Assembly (NCBI GenBank): GCA_947085425.1
Contig: CAMTWK010000014.1
Location: forward strand, 1 to 63,022
Reading direction: 5' to 3'
Length of the DNA stretch: 63,022 bases
DNA from: UKL13-2 sp947085425
Lineage (GTDB): Bacteria > Pseudomonadota > Gammaproteobacteria > Burkholderiales > Usitatibacteraceae
Shown: one piece after another, positions 60,348 through 63,022 of the stretch
Layout: the number at the start of each line of letters is the position of its first letter
Numbering within the stretch: the stretch's first letter is position 1
Position numbers and translations under genes: made by a program
The notes under the pieces: generated by a model
The model's input: only the letters and a program-made list of their open reading frames with translations
What the model was told of the DNA's origin: nothing
The model's database searches: none

Positions 60348-63020
60348 TTACTTCGATTGCAATGGTACAAAGAGTGGATGTTGTTGTGGGTTGGCATCAA
60401 TGTCAATTTTCTGCCACTGGTACTCTCTCACTACATCTGGCCACTGTTCATTGCGGTTTGTCCGCGATCGAAAAATAAAATTACTTAGGCCGTTATATGG
60501 CAATGAGATTGGTCCACCAACCAGATTGGACGTCTCGATCCACGTCCACTGCCCAGTCAAATAGCTGTATTTGTACGTCACTTTCAGATTTGAACTAAGC
60601 GTCAGTTTTGATCGGTCTTGTGTATCGACGGCGGTTTGGAAAAGTCCCAAATCACCCAAACCGGAATGTACAGTGGAAACCGGGAAGACATCCAGCAATT
60701 CACCATCGATGAATTTTGAATCGAGCCAACGAGAATCCGCCAATTGAGCGGGCTCGTCTGGTATTCCCGGCATGTCATTATCGTCGAACACACTCCACTG
60801 CCACCATGCGCTGTCGAATTTACGCGGCACATCGCGACGGTAATCCAAGTAAATTTGTGGGTAGGAGTAGCTACGGTTATCTGACGACATCGCAAGCAAA
60901 GGTGTGTAACCCCCGCCATGAACATCCAGCGTTTCAGGATAACTGCTGGCACCACTAATCACCACGCCATTTTGCAGCTGGGCGAGCCCGCGTCCGTTGT
61001 TTAACACAAATGTGTAATCGCCTAGCTCGGTTGCGCCAGTTTGGTCAATGGGCAGCCAGTTGGTGTACGTTGTTGTCTTATAGGATTTACCTGTAGCGCT
61101 ATTGCCGAGGGAATCGATCAGTGAACTTGTGGTGAAGGTTCTCTTTGTCCCACTAATGGTTTGTGTACGCGATATATTCTGTCCCTGCGCATTCGCAGTC
61201 ACATAGGACAGAGCCACCACTTTAGTTTGAGTAACGTCGTCATCCGTACCACTGCTGCTGTCCTGCACATTGACTGTCATCAAAGGCGTTTGATACAAAT
61301 GTTGCGAGCCGACACGATTTCGTGTGCTCCGTTTGACTGGGGCAGGCAATCCGCTCGTTTGCAGATTGGCAATCAAATTATCGGAGACCATTTTGAATCT
61401 GGCGCGATCACGTCTGTTGGCCACCACACGGGCAGCGGCCCAATCGGCAACCCATTGTGGATTGGTTCCGCCGGGATAGCCCGGTGCAACGTCACTGCCA
61501 GCAGGGCGGCACACGTCTGGTGGTACCGCAAAGGTTAATCGCGTGCCGGGAGAGTAACCCCCTGCCGCCGTCCGGTTGAACAACTGCACCCAACCGTCAC
61601 CACTCCACTGCGTTATGGTTGGGTAGTTAGTGATGTTGCCATTGCCGTCGTCGGTAAAGGGGAGTGTGGCAAGCTCGGTTCCGTCATCGAGGACGATGCG
61701 GGTTTTTCTGGGCAACAATTGCCATTCAGAAAATTCAGTTTGATATTTTGCCTGAGCTTCCGCGATTATTCCAGAGAATGGCTCTGACCACGATGCATTA
61801 GCGCTGAGCAAAAAATAACCAAAATTAGGGGCGATTCCAACTTGGGTATAGGTAGGATATTGACTAAAAAGTGAAGTGAGCGAAGGACCTCCAATTGCGA
61901 TAGTGTTTGTGTAAGCACGAGTAGGCATTCCATTGCAGGGAGGCATGCTACTAAACCCAGCAATACTCACTACGGATCCACCAATACTACCAATTGGATT
62001 TCCATTGTTAGAAATAACTACAGTAAACGTTTCGTTCAAGCCGGCATTGCATTCAGGATAATTCGTGATTTTGTTTGTATACCTGAGATCGAAGTATGGT
62101 GCAGACGGTAGTCGCACTTGGGGTGTTTTTACTACGATACTTAACCGCCTGCACTGATCAGGATTCTCCGCGCCCGCCGAATAAAAATAACTGATTTCCG
62201 TTGCTGCTACATTGACTACTTTCCCCGCCACCGCACCAACACCATAAGTCGTTCGGGTTTCCAACCCCATATCGCCGCTAAAAACCAGCATGTACTTGCC
62301 AGCTTCTTTCGGCGCAGCGCCGGTCGGCGAGGTGATCGCGCCAACATTTTCTCGCCCACCGGCGGGAATGTTTAGCGTCCACAATTTATGCAACACGCGA
62401 TTGTCAGCGGCATCATCGTAATACAACGCAAACACACCAGACATCGTCTCTGTTCCATTATTTTCAATCACATTGGTGCCTGGTTGCACAGGGTCGTCCA
62501 CCAGATCAATCTCGCCACGGAAAAAATAATTGATCATGCCAGCCGAATAACCCACTGCGCGTGGCACGAGTATTTTGGCGGCGGCATCCGCATTAAAGCG
62601 GTTGAAGGAAAACACCTGCATTTTTTCGGCTTTGACGAGCGCGCTGTCGAAAATTGACAGCGTGGTCATGCGCGGGTTGAAGAGTAGCTCACCGGTGTAA
62701 GTATCTTTAATCCGGTTGCCCCAGAAAGTTATGAGGCCAGACAGGCCTGGTGTGGTACATCCCGCGCCAGGTTCGGCGCAGAGTTCGGCAATCGTTTTTT
62801 CTTCTCTATAAATGGCAAGTAACTTTGGCTCGGCAAAAAGATTCGGCTTGTCAAAATTCGTCCCCGCCGAGATAAAACTGCGGTTGGTGAATTCGGCAAT
62901 GCCCTTGCCGGTCGCCTGGCCACCCGGCGGGTTGGTGTGCCAGAACTTGCGCGGCGCGTTGAAGGTTTCCGTGTCGTCTTCGGAAAACACCGCTGGGTAG
63001 CCGCCGAATTCGGCCGGGTT
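60348..63020 (-). CDS. large protein of unknown function, 5' end beyond window
   Basis: At least 890 codons, open to the right edge without a stop, so the N-terminus is missing. The visible start region is NPAEFGGYPAVFSEDDTETF. It has Asn/Gly/Thr-rich, beta-sandwich-like sequence with few charged helices, Cys pairs (CAEPGAGCTTPG, PPCNG), a stretch VPRAVGYSAGMINYFFRG, and a segment QTISGTKRTFTTSSLI. The composition suggests a secreted or surface protein, but no signal peptide or anchor can be seen. It ends PLFVPLQSK and its stop lies three bases from, and in frame with, the purC remnant. I do not recognise a family. Confidence 0.75.
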   Translation of the reverse strand, partial: NPAEFGGYPAVFSEDDTETFNAPRKFWHTNPPGGQATGKGIAEFTNRSFISAGTNFDKPNLFAEPKLLAIYREEKTIAELCAEPGAGCTTPGLSGLITFWGNRIKDTYTGELLFNPRMTTLSIFDSALVKAEKMQVFSFNRFNADAAAKILVPRAVGYSAGMINYFFRGEIDLVDDPVQPGTNVIENNGTETMSGVFALYYDDAADNRVLHKLWTLNIPAGGRENVGAITSPTGAAPKEAGKYMLVFSGDMGLETRTTYGVGAVAGKVVNVAATEISYFYSAGAENPDQCRRLSIVVKTPQVRLPSAPYFDLRYTNKITNYPECNAGLNETFTVVISNNGNPIGSIGGSVVSIAGFSSMPPCNGMPTRAYTNTIAIGGPSLTSLFSQYPTYTQVGIAPNFGYFLLSANASWSEPFSGIIAEAQAKYQTEFSEWQLLPRKTRIVLDDGTELATLPFTDDGNGNITNYPTITQWSGDGWVQLFNRTAAGGYSPGTRLTFAVPPDVCRPAGSDVAPGYPGGTNPQWVADWAAARVVANRRDRARFKMVSDNLIANLQTSGLPAPVKRSTRNRVGSQHLYQTPLMTVNVQDSSSGTDDDVTQTKVVALSYVTANAQGQNISRTQTISGTKRTFTTSSLIDSLGNSATGKSYKTTTYTNWLPIDQTGATELGDYTFVLNNGRGLAQLQNGVVISGASSYPETLDVHGGGYTPLLAMSSDNRSYSYPQIYLDYRRDVPRKFDSAWWQWSVFDDNDMPGIPDEPAQLADSRWLDSKFIDGELLDVFPVSTVHSGLGDLGLFQTAVDTQDRSKLTLSSNLKVTYKYSYLTGQWTWIETSNLVGGPISLPYNGLSNFIFRSRTNRNEQWPDVVREYQWQKIDIDANPQQHPLFVPLQSK

Positions 63021-63022
63021 GG

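Overview
The window reads as chromosomal DNA of a Gram-negative proteobacterium, most likely a betaproteobacterium. The clues are gene neighbourhoods: a TorF-type porin followed by P-II and AmtB; a Rieske oxygenase divergent from xseB-ispA-dxs; ubiK next to yifB; a CcsA-like gene divergent from ffh; and rpsP-rimM-trmD-rplS. This rests on recalled gene order and protein motifs, not on a search. No rRNA, tRNA, CRISPR array, prophage or complete IS with a classical DDE transposase was seen.

Layout. 0.25-3.8 kb is accessory: a toxin-first PIN/RHH pair, a REP-associated tyrosine transposase (RAYT), a secreted protein with two histidine-phosphatase domains, and a coupled gspG. 3.9-9.0 kb holds a CorC/HlyC transporter, a CcsA-like membrane protein, ffh and an amidase. 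9.0-16.1 kb is a minus-strand glycan-modification cluster: DegT aminotransferase, WbqC-like protein, three methyltransferases, a GNAT acetyltransferase and two paralogous beta-propeller proteins. 16.4-18.8 kb is the rpsP operon. 19-24.9 kb holds two exporters, ogt-xerD, ybaK, folB, plsY and a DUF2784 gene. 25-32 kb holds two convergent S9 peptidases, a sulfurtransferase, an EamA transporter and a Rieske oxygenase. 32.4-36 kb is the isoprenoid block xseB-ispA-dxs. 36-40.4 kb holds a GST, an Old Yellow Enzyme, a MEST-like hydrolase coupled to a patatin-like protein, and a small membrane protein. 40.5-47.4 kb holds metH (with a terminator-like leader), sdaA and an M20 amidohydrolase. 47.4-54 kb holds a rhodanese, two MFS transporters around a second RAYT, and katG. 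54-60 kb holds yifB, ubiK, the nitrogen operon torF-glnK-amtB behind a strong sigma-54 promoter match, and folE2. At the right edge the last 100 codons of purC abut, in the same frame, a large unknown ORF that runs out of the window.

The main unexplained structure is a set of short inverted-repeat elements. Family A (about 140 bp, two copies) and family B (247 and 95 bp) look like MITEs. All four copies have one end exactly at the stop codon of a neighbouring gene, flanked by TA-containing tetramers (CTAG/CTAA or TTAA) that can themselves supply the stop codon. A third inverted-repeat element lies at 36.8 kb, and each RAYT gene has its own flanking inverted repeat (22 bp and perfect at the second).

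Functionally most of the window is housekeeping: translation, SRP targeting, folate, isoprenoid, methionine and nitrogen metabolism. Accessory functions (glycan decoration, TA pair, RAYTs, MITEs, unknown secreted protein) are interspersed. Where several starts were possible I moved them to the codon with the best ribosome-binding site or family alignment and say so.
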